Source of the DNA: Malaya genurostris
Taxonomy: Eukaryota; Arthropoda; Insecta; Diptera; Culicidae
Direction: 5' to 3'
Length of the DNA stretch: 64,000 bases
NCBI RefSeq assembly: GCF_030247185.1
Contig: NC_080571.1
Coordinates: forward strand, 352,280,254-352,344,253
The notes beneath the pieces were generated by a model. That model was not told where the DNA came from and did no database searches. It saw nothing but the letters and a program-made list of their open reading frames with translations. Numbering within the stretch: position 1 is the first letter of the stretch; the number at the start of each line of letters is the position of its first letter. A program made the position numbers and the translations under genes. Shown here piece after piece: positions 26,735 to 38,344 of this stretch.

Positions 26735-27791
26735 AAGCTTGCTTCATTTAGAATTGGAACAAACTTTTGCTCATATTGTGGCACTCCTGGTGGACGGATT
26801 TGGAAGTTCTTGGTGCCCACGTGTCGGGAATTTTGTCAGCTTCACGTATGATTTTTGACATTCCGCAAATTGACTGTACTTTGTAAACAATCAACATGGA
26901 AGCCGAAAAAAGGGAAAAATTGTGCAGTTATTTGGAAAATCCATTGTGGTCTGCATCTAGGCTAGCTAAACAGCTGAAATTTCCCAGAAATACCGTACGG
27001 CACGTTATCAAACGGTATAAGGAAACATTGACGACGATTCGGAAGCCTCAAGCCAATCGTCGGAGTGGAACTGTCGACCGGAAACTGCGTGGTAATATTT
27101 TGAAGACGATTAGGAGGAATCCTTATCTGTCGGACCGTGATTTGGCCAGAAAATTCGGTGCTGCCCATAGTACCGTGAGGAGAACTCGACTTCGGAAAGG
27201 AATCAAGTCGTATCGAGCTAGCAACCAGCTAAATCGGACCATTAAACAGAATAGTGAGGTCAAAATTCGTGCTCGGAAACCAAGTTCGACGGGTGTCTTC
27301 TGATGGACGATGAAACCTATGTCAAGGCTGACTTCGGGCAAATCCCGGGTCAAAAATTTTACTTGACAACGGCTCGGGGGGATGTTCAGCCAAATGTAAA
27401 TTTGTTTTTGAGGACAAATTTTCAAGAAAATCTATGATTTGGCAGGGCATTTGTAGCTGTGGCAAAAAAACGAAAGTTTTCGTTACAAATAAGACAATGA
27501 CATCGGAACTATACCAAAAAGAGTGTCTCCAAAAACGAATTTTGCCGTTCATTCGATCCCACGACCATCCCGTAATGTTTTGGCCAGATTTGGCAAGCTG
27601 TCATTACAGCAAAGTCGTTCAAGAATGGTATGCAGAGAAAGGGGACCGTGGCGAATAATTTTATCCGTATTTTTTCTTAAAAGTATGAAGAAAACGCTAC
27701 GTTTGTATAAAAAAAAAATATCTTGAATTCAGTAATAAATAACTGAAATACAGGCAATTGTCGTTGTTCCATTTCTATCTGAAGCAAGCTT
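26735..27791 (+). mobile_element. DD37E Tc1/mariner (ITmD37E-like) copy A
   Basis: Inverted ends AAGCTTGCTTCATTTAGAAT and, on the right, the complement of AAGCTTGCTTCAGATAGAAA, flanked by TA at 26733-26734 and 27792-27793. The 1,057-bp copy is about 180 bp shorter than copy C because of an internal deletion near the transposase C-terminus. Confidence 0.85.
26896..27658 (+). pseudogene. Transposase of copy A, frameshifted and missing the catalytic Glu
   Basis: MEAEKREKL starts a helix-turn-helix domain (LYSRLAKQ-like repeat, RNTVRHVIKRY), followed by a second one (SDRDLARKFGAAHSTVRRTR). After a frameshift near 27290 the catalytic part continues: LMDDETYVKADFG (first Asp), WPDLASCHYSKVVQEWYAEK (second Asp). 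The deletion joins this to the 3' end and removes the PIEKYW block with the third catalytic residue. Catalytically dead. Confidence 0.85.
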
Positions 27792-27794
27792 TAA

Positions 27795-28489
27795 TGACAA
27801 TAATTTCACTCAACGCTATTGGCCAAAGCGTAAAAATTACGTCGTAGACTTGGTGATAAACGGTATTTTTCCACCATTGCATATACATAAGTTTTTCTTC
27901 GGCAATATACATAAGTTTTTTTTCGCCGTGGCATCCACAATACATAGTACTTTAAACATAATACATTTTGAATATCATATTAGTATGTTGGTATTCATTA
28001 GTTAATCTAAACACCGTTTTTATCAAGCAAGTTGCTATTATAAATTACATTGAATGAAATACATTTATTTTGTACATGATCTTATAACTATTTCAGGTTT
28101 GTTTGTATCAGTTCATCACTTTTATTTAATATAAGATAGCTGGCTATTGGTTGAACTCATGGAAGAGAAAACAGTCTAACATAAAATGAAATTTAAATTG
28201 GAACTCCAATAGACTTAATGAAAAAATAAAGAAGTTTCATGTAAGGAACGTCACGAAAACACCACTGATGATAATTGCTTTTTACTTAGCAACAAAAATT
28301 TTATCAGCTACTCAAGAGAAGGCAATGAATTAAGCATCAAGTATAAATTTTTGCGATGAATTTAATATAAACATAGTCAAAAAAAAATCAACCAGTTGCA
28401 CCTAAGAAGGATGTGTTCAATGTAATGCCGGCGATATTTGTCAGTTAACATTCAACCAGTCAAAGTCTATCGAAGAAAGGCACGTTTAC
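27795..28489. other. Stretch without recognised genes
   Basis: AT-rich, no ORF of note. Confidence 0.5.
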
Positions 28490-28855
28490 AGTTTTCTCAT
28501 TTCAGATTTAAGCTCTCGTCTGACTGTAGTTCCGCTTTAGTGGCACCATTCACCCTCCGCCGTAGAACCGTAATCGATCTAATGAAGAATAAAACTGCTT
28601 TCGATGCCATCTCATGTCGTTTTCGTCACCATCGTTGTTGCTGATAATGTTGCCGATCTTGCTAACGATGATCCCCGCGTGCGCCCCGTTAACTATCAAT
28701 GTTCGACAGAACACGGAGAGTAACTGATGTGTGTGAATCCCGCGCCGCTGCACAAGGGGCCCTACCTCGACGAGTGCTGCTACAACATTACATTATTTTT
28801 TAAATGTTGAATGTAGAAATAGTCAAGCAGTGCATGTAATGCGATTGATTTTCAG

Positions 28856-29119
28856 TTACCCGTGCAATTGAAAGATCCGGAAACTGGATTAATCATATCC
28901 AGCATACAAAGCTACGAAAAAGAAGAAGAAGAGTACGTGAGACCGAAGCGCCGGGGAAAAAGTGTAAAATTGAAAAAACAGCATGAATGGAATGATGATA
29001 ATTCTATGCATTCGGCGCGTAAACGAGATCTAGACTGTACGGCAGAGCACCCATACAGCTCGACAGGAATTGCAGACTATTTATCGGGAAAGCAATTGTT
29101 GCTCCCAGCTTGCGTGTAG
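28856..29119 (+). CDS. Possible host coding exon (terminal), unrecognised
   Basis: An acceptor-like GATTGATTTTCAG at 28843-28855 precedes an open frame of 87 codons ending in TAG at 29119. The peptide begins LPVQLKDPETGLIISSIQSY, then has an acidic patch (EKEEEEY) and a basic, nuclear-localisation-like patch (RPKRRGKSVKLKKQ). It resembles no transposon protein I know. The reading looks like real coding sequence (mixed charged clusters, few repeats) and the surrounding 28490-29660 is GC-richer than the flanks, but no partner exon was found. Confidence 0.3.
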   Translation, partial: LPVQLKDPETGLIISSIQSYEKEEEEYVRPKRRGKSVKLKKQHEWNDDNSMHSARKRDLDCTAEHPYSSTGIADYLSGKQLLLPACV

Positions 29120-29957
29120 TGGCCTGGACGGACACGGTGTGCGTGGTGTGGTATCACAGGCCCGTGGATCAAAATTTCAAAGCGATCCCGCCAGGCATTG
29201 TCAGCCATCGTCACCAAAAAGCTACAAAAGCGACGGCAAATCGGTGTCAGTAGAGTAACTGCGACTTTTTGTCGTTGCACGTTTTGGGTTACAATTAAAA
29301 TGATGAGATTAGTGCAAAAAAAAACGTGGAGGTTCGAGAAGAGGTGACTCGTACTTGTGTGGGAGCAAAACGAATTAAACTGTCGATGCTGACCATTGCA
29401 TGCCCCCTGTACATAAGCCCATTCCAGCGACCGATTCGGGTAGTGCGGAGTTCAATTTCCGGGTTATTATTTAGATACTCGCATTCTCTTTCGCTCGTTT
29501 GGGTTAGTTTTATTGATTTTCTGTTTCAGCTTTATTGCCGCCGACCAAGAAGTTTCCTCGAAAAAGCCACTGATTCGATGAACCGTCAAATGCCGTCGGC
29601 AGTCAGCCAGCGTCCGTTTCTTCGCACAGGCTTTCCCGCATGCTAGCTGCTGTGGGGTTCGATTTGATTTATTCTAAGAAGTTTGATGGGATTGAATTCG
29701 TGCTAATCAACGTTTGACTATTGACTATTATTCATTGGGTTTTCTTTTTTAAATTACTATTTGTTTCGATAGATAAGGGTTTCGATTTTATTGAGAAGAG
29801 CTTTGATTTGAACTGAGACAGAATTCATTACGACGATTAAATGTATGTTTCAAACATTGTTCGTGAATAGGTAGAATCGTTTTATTTTTATATGTTTTTC
29901 TCATATTTTGCCATCGGATAGCTTCAGCAATTAGCATTAGCATTTAGCATTAGAGAC
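29120..29957. other. Stretch without recognised genes
   Basis: Mixed composition; ORFs of up to 106 codons (29326-29646) without motifs. Confidence 0.4.
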
Positions 29958-30215
29958 CGCCCGTGTGTTGCTACTCCGTTATTGATCTGGACCAATTGAG
30001 ATTGCAAAATGATTTTTTGAAGTAACATGTTTGGGAATAACACATTGTTTCACACTGTGCAAACTGTATTGAACCATGCATGCTGATCAATACCGACGCC
30101 GGCCACGTCCGAATGCAGATCTACTTGGGAGGGAAAGGATTGTTAGTTCGATGCATGTTGCTACTAAGAACCGAGGAATCCTCTGCATTCCCACATGCAT
30201 CACAGGAGAGGATAC
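29958..30215 (+). repeat. Dispersed repeat family B, copy 1
   Basis: Blocks TTGCTACTCCGTTATTGAT, ACGCCGGCCACGTCCGAA, AGGATTGTTAGTTCGATGC and CATCACAGGAGAG recur in the same order at 63268-63495. No ORF and no tRNA boxes; the class is unknown. Confidence 0.6.
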
Positions 30216-32174
30216 TTTGTTAGTAAATGTTTTAATAATGTTATCATGTGTTTATTGCTCTGGGTAGCCGGCTACCAAGAATGTTTTAAAGTATCATCGT
30301 TTTATGTGTTACTTTGTGCTGGCAATATAATGCACGAAACAGTCAATCTCCGAAATTGGCAAAACTCCGGACAGCCGGCTGTCGAGTATGCAGTCACTCG
30401 TTTATGCATCTAGCTTTCGCGTTTTTTTTAGTCATGCAAAAAAACACATTCGGATTGATAAAAAAAGGTATCATCTCACTGCTATGTGGATTAAGCACGT
30501 TTTTATAAATGAAACTACGTGATACAAAATAAACGAGCGAATAGGATTTAGACAAAAAAGTTGATTCATTGCATTGAAATATTCTAAACAGTTATTATGA
30601 AATCATTTTAAATCACCAAACAAAGGTCAACAGATTTCACACGCGTCTTGATTCTTTATTATTTCCACTTTATTATTTTAATTATTTATTAAAATTATTA
30701 ATTGGTTATATTAGTTGATCTGGGCAGCCGGCTACCGAGAAAAATATGAATTTACTGTTTGAAATATTAATATCAAGTGTTTTTTACTATGTATTCAATA
30801 TACCGATATATGTTATCTCTGTTATTAACTTTGTAATATAAACGGATTTGCGCAATGGTTGATTTTTATCATTCATTTTATAATCCTGAAAGACAATCAA
30901 TAACATGGAAGAAGAAATCATTCCTAATAAAACTTTTCTACGAAGCTAGACAGAAATTGATACGTTGAATAAAGAGATGATTTAGTAAAATAGAGTAATC
31001 AGAAGTAAAACATTGAAAATATCTGATAACTGAAAGAAAAAAGAAACTCCTGCAATTGTCGCCTTTTACGACATGGAAGCAGGAACCCAGTGGATCTATT
31101 CTTGGTTCATTTTTTTCCGCCGGATTCCACACGGCATCTAGGCTGGTACAGTCCGGAGAGAGCTAATAGGTACTATCAATCTCCTAGTTGACCCCAGCCC
31201 ATCCATCGGATAGCCTCAGCAATTGTGTACTAACTAATATGTACCATTAACCCGTCAAGCTAATATGTTCTTCGTAGGACAGTTCATAAACACTTCATGA
31301 TCCGATGACTCTCGGTTCAAGTCGCCGTCTCTATCGTTGTTTTTTTTTCGCTGAATTCCAAACGGATACCTTTTGTTAGAGCTTTTGCAATGGAATTTTA
31401 CAAGTTTCTTTCGAGCCATATATTGTGTCGACGGTTACATATGTGTAGGCTTCTGAATTCAAGTTTAACGAGAGATCTCAGTTAGTAAAATTTTACTCAA
31501 TCGATCAAGAAAATTTTTTCAAACTGGAATCTTTGAAAAATTCAACCAAGAAACATTCCTTATGTAAATTGCTTGAAGTTTTCTGTAACTCTGAGAAGTA
31601 ATTTAGTGCAGTAGTCTGAAATAGCTTTTAGTGAAGTATTCTGAAATAGCCCGGACGAAACGTTTTTTTTAGAACGAGTCTTTAGTACGTTGATCGCACG
31701 GTAATGCTCAAACTAAAATCGGTAGAAGTGTACTAAAAGCTTCTCATATCATATATGGAATCGAATCCGTAAACGTTGTCATGATTAAAAAATCACAAAA
31801 CAAACCATTTTATATTTAATTATTCATAATTTTATGTTCGAAATGATCCTGATGAGCCAAAACTCTTATCAGTTGCTTCATTTTAAACTCGTAGCTCCAA
31901 TTTTCTTCCCGGATATCTCTTGGAACCTTCTGAATAAAGTAGTAATCCGATCACTGTGTATTATATCAATGGGAAAACGAAAAGCAGACCTTAGTATACA
32001 ATCACTTCTATTCAATGCTGCTATTGAAAAATAAATAACTGTAAAGTGATTTTATGTTCAATTTCCTGTTTCAAATATGTTCATAAAAAATCATGTAAAT
32101 TAACAAAATATTTTTATCTGTATAGGTTTTTTATTGCGGAAACAATAAATTTTTGTTTTGTATAAATACTTCTG
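30216..32174. other. Stretch without recognised genes
   Basis: Contains three copies of a short near-palindrome, GCAGCCGGCTACC-like, at 30265-30280, 30370-30387 and 30723-30740. Otherwise AT-rich with short ORFs only. Confidence 0.45.
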
Positions 32175-32275
32175 AATGTACACTGATAAAAATCCATTGC
32201 CGGTACCATGATTAAGAAATATTTTCATAATTTCTTAATCATAATACCGGCAATGGATTTTTATCAGTGTACATT
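32175..32275. mobile_element. Short palindromic MITE
   Basis: Two 46-bp arms (AATGTACACTGATAAAAATC... and its complement) match at 44 of 46 positions around a 9-base spacer. TA followed by CACTGATAAAAAT occurs at both ends, as expected of a Tc1/mariner-type miniature element. No coding capacity. Confidence 0.75.
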
Positions 32276-33119
32276 AAACGTGTCTTCTCATGGGATCATA
32301 CCTATTATTAATGATATTATGAGCAAAATGATTTGAATCGTGAAAATCTGTATGACATTTGCTTACAAAACATCAGTAACAGGCATGGTCTCATGAGAAG
32401 TAATGTTTCATGATTTTCATAATTAAATTCATAATTTAAAGACAACACCTGATTGTACGCTGGAAAGAAACAGAAATAATTAATTAATTGATTTAAAGTT
32501 TATTTATACCCGGTTTTAACCTTACAAACAGAAATACGCATGAAGCCATGTCAGATGTGAAACGCTTAAATATCTCTAAAGATGCACATAAAACAAGCGT
32601 CGCAATTAATTTAAATTCCCAATTCAAAGCATGTAAAAATGAATCATATCTTCAAGTCCACAGTAAATTTAGCTGAGATTGACATCGAAACAGACGTAAA
32701 ACTTATTTTTTCTGTCGTCACCTTTTTTTCTGTCATTATTTCTACAAAATAAAATCTTCACCTCAATTCCTGCATTCAACGTGATCTTAGAGTAAACTGC
32801 CTTTAAATCTAAGTATAACACTTTGAAAATGTACTAAAGCTACACACTTCGAAAAAACCTTGTGATTTTACATCTAATAAAATGTCGCGTCGCAGTTCAA
32901 GTAAATTTACATGCAAAAACATGTTATATTATGAAAGTGGAAAATTATTTGACATGAAAAAAATCATTATGGCAGTGGTGACTTGATCGAGAATTTTTGG
33001 AACGTAAAGTTTATCCGTTTATCGACTAAGCATACATCTGCTGGGTTGGTAAATGGTGCATGTAAATTCATTCATTCGCACTTGTTAGCCGAATGCAAAT
33101 TACAGTAGGATCCAGGGAA
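32276..33119. other. Stretch without recognised genes
   Basis: AT-rich, nothing recognised. Confidence 0.5.
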
Positions 33120-33240
33120 ATTTTTTTTTTTCGATTATACAGTCTTTAACCTTAAGGTAATTTGCCGAACACAAAAATTTTCTGAGCCTATGTGCGGGGT
33201 TGGGAATCGAACCCAGATGGGCTGCTTGAACATGCGCATG
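33120..33240 (-). mobile_element. tRNA-derived SINE, family A copy 2
   Basis: On the minus strand GGGTTCGATTCCCAACCCCG gives a clean pol III box B; the sequence around it (CAGCCCATCTG..GCACATAGGC) parallels 25340-25400. The left end (CGAAAAAAAAAAAAATTTCC on minus) is A-rich, the expected tail. The box A side is degenerate or truncated. Confidence 0.6.
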
Positions 33241-33270
33241 CCATTAAAATTCATTAATTGAGTAATTATA

Positions 33271-33434
33271 CATTAATTATGGTTTCGGCTTTAACGGTCT
33301 GTTAAATAAAAAAAATAAGAATGGCTGTTATATACTGCCCACCGTTTCTACCACTGGTCATGGTCGAAACGTCGGGCAGTATATAACAGTCGTTCTTATT
33401 CAACAGATCGCTAAAGCCGAAATCATAATTAATG
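33271..33434. mobile_element. Palindromic foldback MITE
   Basis: Arms of about 80 bp (CATTAATTATGGTTTCGGCT ... AAGAATGGCTGTTATATACT GCCC and the complement) meet at a 7-base centre near 33358. A long hairpin with no coding capacity. Confidence 0.8.
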
Positions 33435-33797
33435 CAAAATATTTGTACGTTCGACTAATCATTTTTCATGAGTCATTATAAATGAGAGTTTTCGTTATTT
33501 GACAAATGATGTCTTTAATTACATCGTATGAGGAATTGGGTCACCTGTAAATTAATTTTTTTTGTGGTAGCTTTAAGTATAACAATAAGTTTGAAGAATC
33601 GAATGAAAAATAGTGTTGCTAGTAAAATTAACACCAATACTCAATACCTTATAATCTTCGAATTTATGGTCCTACAATCTTCAAATTTATGCAAATAATA
33701 AACCGTTCACTTTTGCTATCCGAGCACGAACGTCAAGAAACCGTTAAGTGTGGAACTATCGGTAAAGAGATTAGAACCGAGTATCGAACAATGAGTA
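33435..33797. other. Stretch without recognised genes
   Basis: AT-rich; nothing recognised. Confidence 0.5.
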
Positions 33798-34260
33798 AAG
33801 TGGGATTACATTTTTTTTTATTCAATAATATAATATAATATTAAGGCACACTGCTTAAGCTCTAAGATGCCAAGGGTATTTACTAATCTTAATTATCGTC
33901 TAACTTAAAACTAGAGTAGTATCATTATGTAATATAGTATCTGGCGATCGGTAGTGGCCGGTGAATTGAATTTAGGATGAGATGATTCCAGATGGCGATG
34001 GTAATTTTCTATGTTGGCCGCATTCTTCGGTCCGTGAGGGTCCGCGGGAAACACCCCCAGGCTACGAAGGCCCGGCGGGTGGCCCGCATGCTGGTCGTTG
34101 ACTGGAGCGGTCTTCCGGTGATGGTGATGTTACGGAAGAGAATGAAAAAAAGAAGTAAATATTGTGGGAAACGGGATAAAAAGGGGGTGTGGGAACAAAA
34201 TGTTTGAAAACGACAGAGATCTAATTAGTTGCCATCGAGATGGTGAAGTGGGATTACATT
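33798..34260 (-). mobile_element. 5'-truncated non-LTR insertion with 15-bp target duplication
   Basis: The exact 15-mer AAGTGGGATTACATT flanks 33813-34245 on both sides (33798-33812 and 34246-34260). The insert starts on plus with TTTTTTTTATTC, i.e. on minus it ends in GAATAAAAAAAA, a poly(A) tail after an AATAAA signal. The minus strand 3' part is GC-rich coding-like (GHPPGLRSLGVFPADPHGPK) and then AT-rich UTR. This is a retrotransposed 3' end, either a LINE or a processed transcript; the family was not identified. Confidence 0.85.
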
Positions 34261-36882
34261 ATTTAGTTTTAATAAATCTCCAACGATTTCTATCACAATT
34301 TAGCGGAGAGCTTACTTTATGAAGTGAAGCAATAGTGAATTCTGCCAGTCAAAAACCTCAATTTTTTTAGTATATAAATAAACTTCCGGAATCAAACAAG
34401 ATTTCAGGTTGATTTAGTTTTATAATATTATGCATTGAAAGGGGGGGGGGGGTAAATTGTCCTGAAAACGTTCCCTGCGGTCCGAGCGAGTTTTTCCATT
34501 CGATTCTCTAGATAATTTATTACATAAGTTTAATAAAGTTTTTACAATCTTTCAGCGATTTTTTCTTTATACTTCATACGATTTTCTTCAATTTCATTTT
34601 CAATATACGCCATTCCACCAATTGCCGACACATTTTTGTACCCGTGCATCTTCCCTTTCGATGAAGTTTGAAAATATTTTAATGCGGGTGCGACCAATTA
34701 ATATTCTTACAAATTAAAAGATGGCTTTTTGGTCAATTTGGTCAGTAGTTTTGCCCTGAAGATGAAGGTACAGCCTTCGAAACGATGGCCGTTAACGAAA
34801 AATAAATTCATTGACGAGAAACTAATTGACCAAAAATCATACTTTCATTTAAAAATTGAAAATATGACAATCTGAACCAAAATAAAATGTTTGGTGTTCT
34901 TTTAAACGGGTTGAGTCATTCCACTGATTTTTGGCGCGTGATTAAAATTTTTATTAAAATAAGTTCAACGCTTCTAACGAAATTTTTTTTCGACCACAAA
35001 ATGGAGTGGTAAATTTTTACAATATACATGTTTTCCATATAGAAAAATCTCAGCTTATCTATGAAAATATTTTGAAAATACAAACAAATAAAAAATGATT
35101 GAAACCTTACTACAGTTTTAAAAAAATCAAATTTTTGTTGTTTTGCCTCGAACTTTATTTTAAATTCAATATTTTCATTCGATTCTTGGACCTTTTCTTA
35201 TAAGAATCAGTCTTTGAAAAGTATGATACTTTTCTGTAACCGAGATTTTCTGCGACGGATATAGATTTTTAAAGTAATAAAAATTTATATCCGGCGCAAA
35301 AAATCTACCTGTACCAGAATCTTTACTACATCTGTACAAGGTAGTTATGATCGAGAATTATTCAAGTTAGCAAAAAAAAAGGTCCACCATCACCTTTTGT
35401 CCTGCCAATCCAAGCCAAAACCGAAAATCGGTATTAATCTATATGAACAGTGAATTATCGATATTTTAGGAGAATTTGCCTTTGATTTGTTTCACTTCGT
35501 TTAAATTATGTGTTAAAATTTTATGTTATAAGTGAATAACATTTTACTATTTCTCATTTTCGTAGGAACTGTAGAATTCTTCGAGTGAAGCATTGAAAAT
35601 TTACGAAATTCTTACAATAAATCAACTAGTTCGTACGATTATCGATATTCGGATAATCCAGTTATGTCTCTGACATTACCTACCCGCCTTTTTTCTGCTT
35701 ATGTAGTTCATAAAGCTACGGAAATGATTAATATATAATATAATGCATTTATCGAATTGATCTTTTGTATGTATAGACTCTAGCCTGAGGCTGTCTAAAA
35801 TTAATGGAAATGCTTTGCCATTGAGCCACGTAGAGCGTGGGTGAAACCCGTCTTATTGAACAACCCGCAAGGTTACTCGTATCCATTATGAACGGTTGGA
35901 CGTTGTTGTTGTATCATGTCTGACCTCGCACAACCCCGTTCAACTGTACAGCCAATCTATTGATCTTTTTTTTCAATCCATTGTTGGTTGGGCGGTGATA
36001 CATGAGAACAAAATTTCCTATTCCGCCGGAACGTATCAGTTTGCTTATTAATTTGATATGCTAGTAACATTCTTGTTGAATGTGGCTCTTATTGCAGCGA
36101 TGATGAAAAATCGATTGATAGTTTTTACTCTGTATAAACTGTATCCTTGAACAGATACTTTCAATATAATGAATGTGTTCGAAAAGTAGGTATTTATTAG
36201 ATGAAAAGCTACAAATTGGAAAGTGAAATTGATCACAATTTGTAGAGTGTTAATTAGTGAAAACATAAACTGCAGTTATTGTAGATTCCATATACGATTG
36301 AAAGATTAGATGTTTAAAAGCCCTATCAGATTCAGTTGCAGATGATTTGTGACCCACAACGATCTATATCCGAAGCATGCTACACTTTCTAATTGGAAAC
36401 TATTCAAAAAAACTCTGTGATCGCCGTGTGATCAGAGAAGCGACAATCTAGATAATGGCGACCAATTTCAAACACTTTTGAATGGCACACAACCTCTGTC
36501 GTCAACTTTGATACCGAAACTATTAATCAAAAGTGACGCGCCATTGTATCTGCCCAGTGGAATCCGATCGTAGCTCATTAATGCTAAATTATGACGAACA
36601 TTTGTCACTAATTTATTTAAACGTGTGAGAAATTGACGTGAAATTTAAAATTAATGACTTTTCCTTGGATTGGCTTTCGGCGCGCTTCTGAGACCGCCGT
36701 CAATTCATCTCAATTAACCAATCGATTTTCGGCGCAAACCGAAATGCTCTCCTCTAAACAAACAATTGAAATCAACACGCTCTGGTTTCTGACAGCCGAA
36801 AAAGCAGTTTTTTGACTGAACAGTAGCAGTTTTCTGTTCTTTGGCTGTGATTATTATAAATTATCTTTCCTCTTTGAGATTT
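34261..36882. other. Stretch without recognised genes
   Basis: AT-rich, with a run of 12 G at 34441-34452. A tRNA-like string near 35816-35860 was examined and not accepted. No ORF of note. Confidence 0.45.
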
Positions 36883-37505
36883 TTAGTCGAAAACAACAAT
36901 TCCCCGGCCTACATATAGGAACCGCTTGAATACAACGTGAAAGCACCACTGAGTAGAATGAGGCTCGCTTCGCCACACAAAACCGGCATGGGTCACATAC
37001 TCAGCTGTTTTCATCACTGTTCCCTGTCTCGACTCGGCACTACTTCCTTCAGCAATTTGAGGGACGTTCGAGAATGGAGAATATCTTAATGTCTTGATAA
37101 CCGAAGCCGTGGGTTTGGTGGCAACACATGAATCGATAGAGCAGGAGATAGTCTCTTCCTTATGGAAACTTACCATAGAACAATCGCTGCTAGAGTAGCT
37201 TTGGGACAGGTTTTAGTGCGCGACTGGCACTGGAGATACTGTTGCGAGTATGAAGGCTTTGGAGCTATACCTTAATTTAGGCGCCGTCGGTGTTTCCGCG
37301 GAAGGATATCCATGCCGGCAGCACACGGCCTGTCGTACGCCGAAAGTCACGAAGATAATTTGTCATTTTGACACATTTCGGCTCTACTACTACTCAGAGC
37401 CGATGCCTGTCTGCGCTTTGGTGGTGTGTGAATGTGGCTTCAAGTTATCAGCTATGTGTACCGCAAAACTGTTCTTTCGCGGAATGGATGAGGTAATGTA
37501 GTTCA
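36883..37505. other. GC-richer stretch with motif-free ORFs on both strands
   Basis: A 97-codon minus ORF (36883-37176) and an 83-codon plus ORF (37250-37501) lie in a patch that is richer in GC than its flanks. Neither carries a known motif or a convincing splice context. It could be a host exon or promoter area. Confidence 0.25.
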
Positions 37506-38344
37506 GGTATTTGTTGGAATTATCGAACGTTTCATAGAGCAAAACCGCAGCTTACAATTTAAATTTGGGCTTATTGGCCGGATAAATTTATACGATATCT
37601 TACTGTAATGATCAATTGATATGTTTGATAAATAGGGTAACCGTATCTTTATTCATCTCAGCTCTTCATTTACCTCGTATATTATAACTATTACTTCGAG
37701 TGAAATTTGCTATTTTTGTTTATTGTATTAGTTTAAAAAAAACAAGATGCGTTTGATTCGAATTTTTGTACTGCCATGACTAAAGTATGGCGTATCTTTT
37801 CACTAACTTTGTGGTGATTTGCCTAAACTTAGGGTTGAGGCGAAGGTATCAGTATTGGTTATCTTGCAATCCGTCAAATTTGGAATACTTTTTAGTGCCT
37901 AGCCTAGCAGTACGACGTAATTTTATAGCCATTCCTAGAAATGTTGTAAAAAATTATACGGTTCGGTATACGATCTTTAGCTGAGATCTGTAGTTCTAGT
38001 ATAACAAGTAAGACTGTGATAGAATTGTGTTATTAGATCTGTTAGTAACATAATTCTAACTCATTTCAATTAGTTCAATTTGTCAAACCGACTGCTTCAG
38101 ATTGGAACTTAAAGTTCTGTTTCTTTTCACATAGGATGGCTTTGTAGCTGTTTCTTTCATCGTCAATTTTTCAGTCTGGTTTCCGTTGTGCTCAATATAA
38201 GGTTAAACTATGTTCATGACGACCCTACGTCATAACGAACAAAATGAGTTAAAATAACAACTTCAGAGTTAATTGAAAAATCAAACAGTTTCATAGAGGA
38301 TTGAGATTTACAAAAATATTCAAAATGAACGAATTTTCGATAAA
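37506..38344. other. Stretch without recognised genes
   Basis: AT-rich; nothing recognised. Confidence 0.5.

Noticed and set aside
31060..31215. GC-richer string CCGCCGGATTCCACACGGC, at first taken for a SINE
   Set aside because: No pol III boxes, no tail and no second copy beyond a 25-bp similarity to 29911-29938.
34441..34452. Run of 12 G
   Set aside because: A simple homopolymer with no associated structure.
35816..35870. tRNA-like string with TGAGCCACGTAGAGCG and a GGGTGAAACCC block
   Set aside because: No cloverleaf could be drawn and the box order and spacing do not fit a tRNA gene or SINE with confidence.
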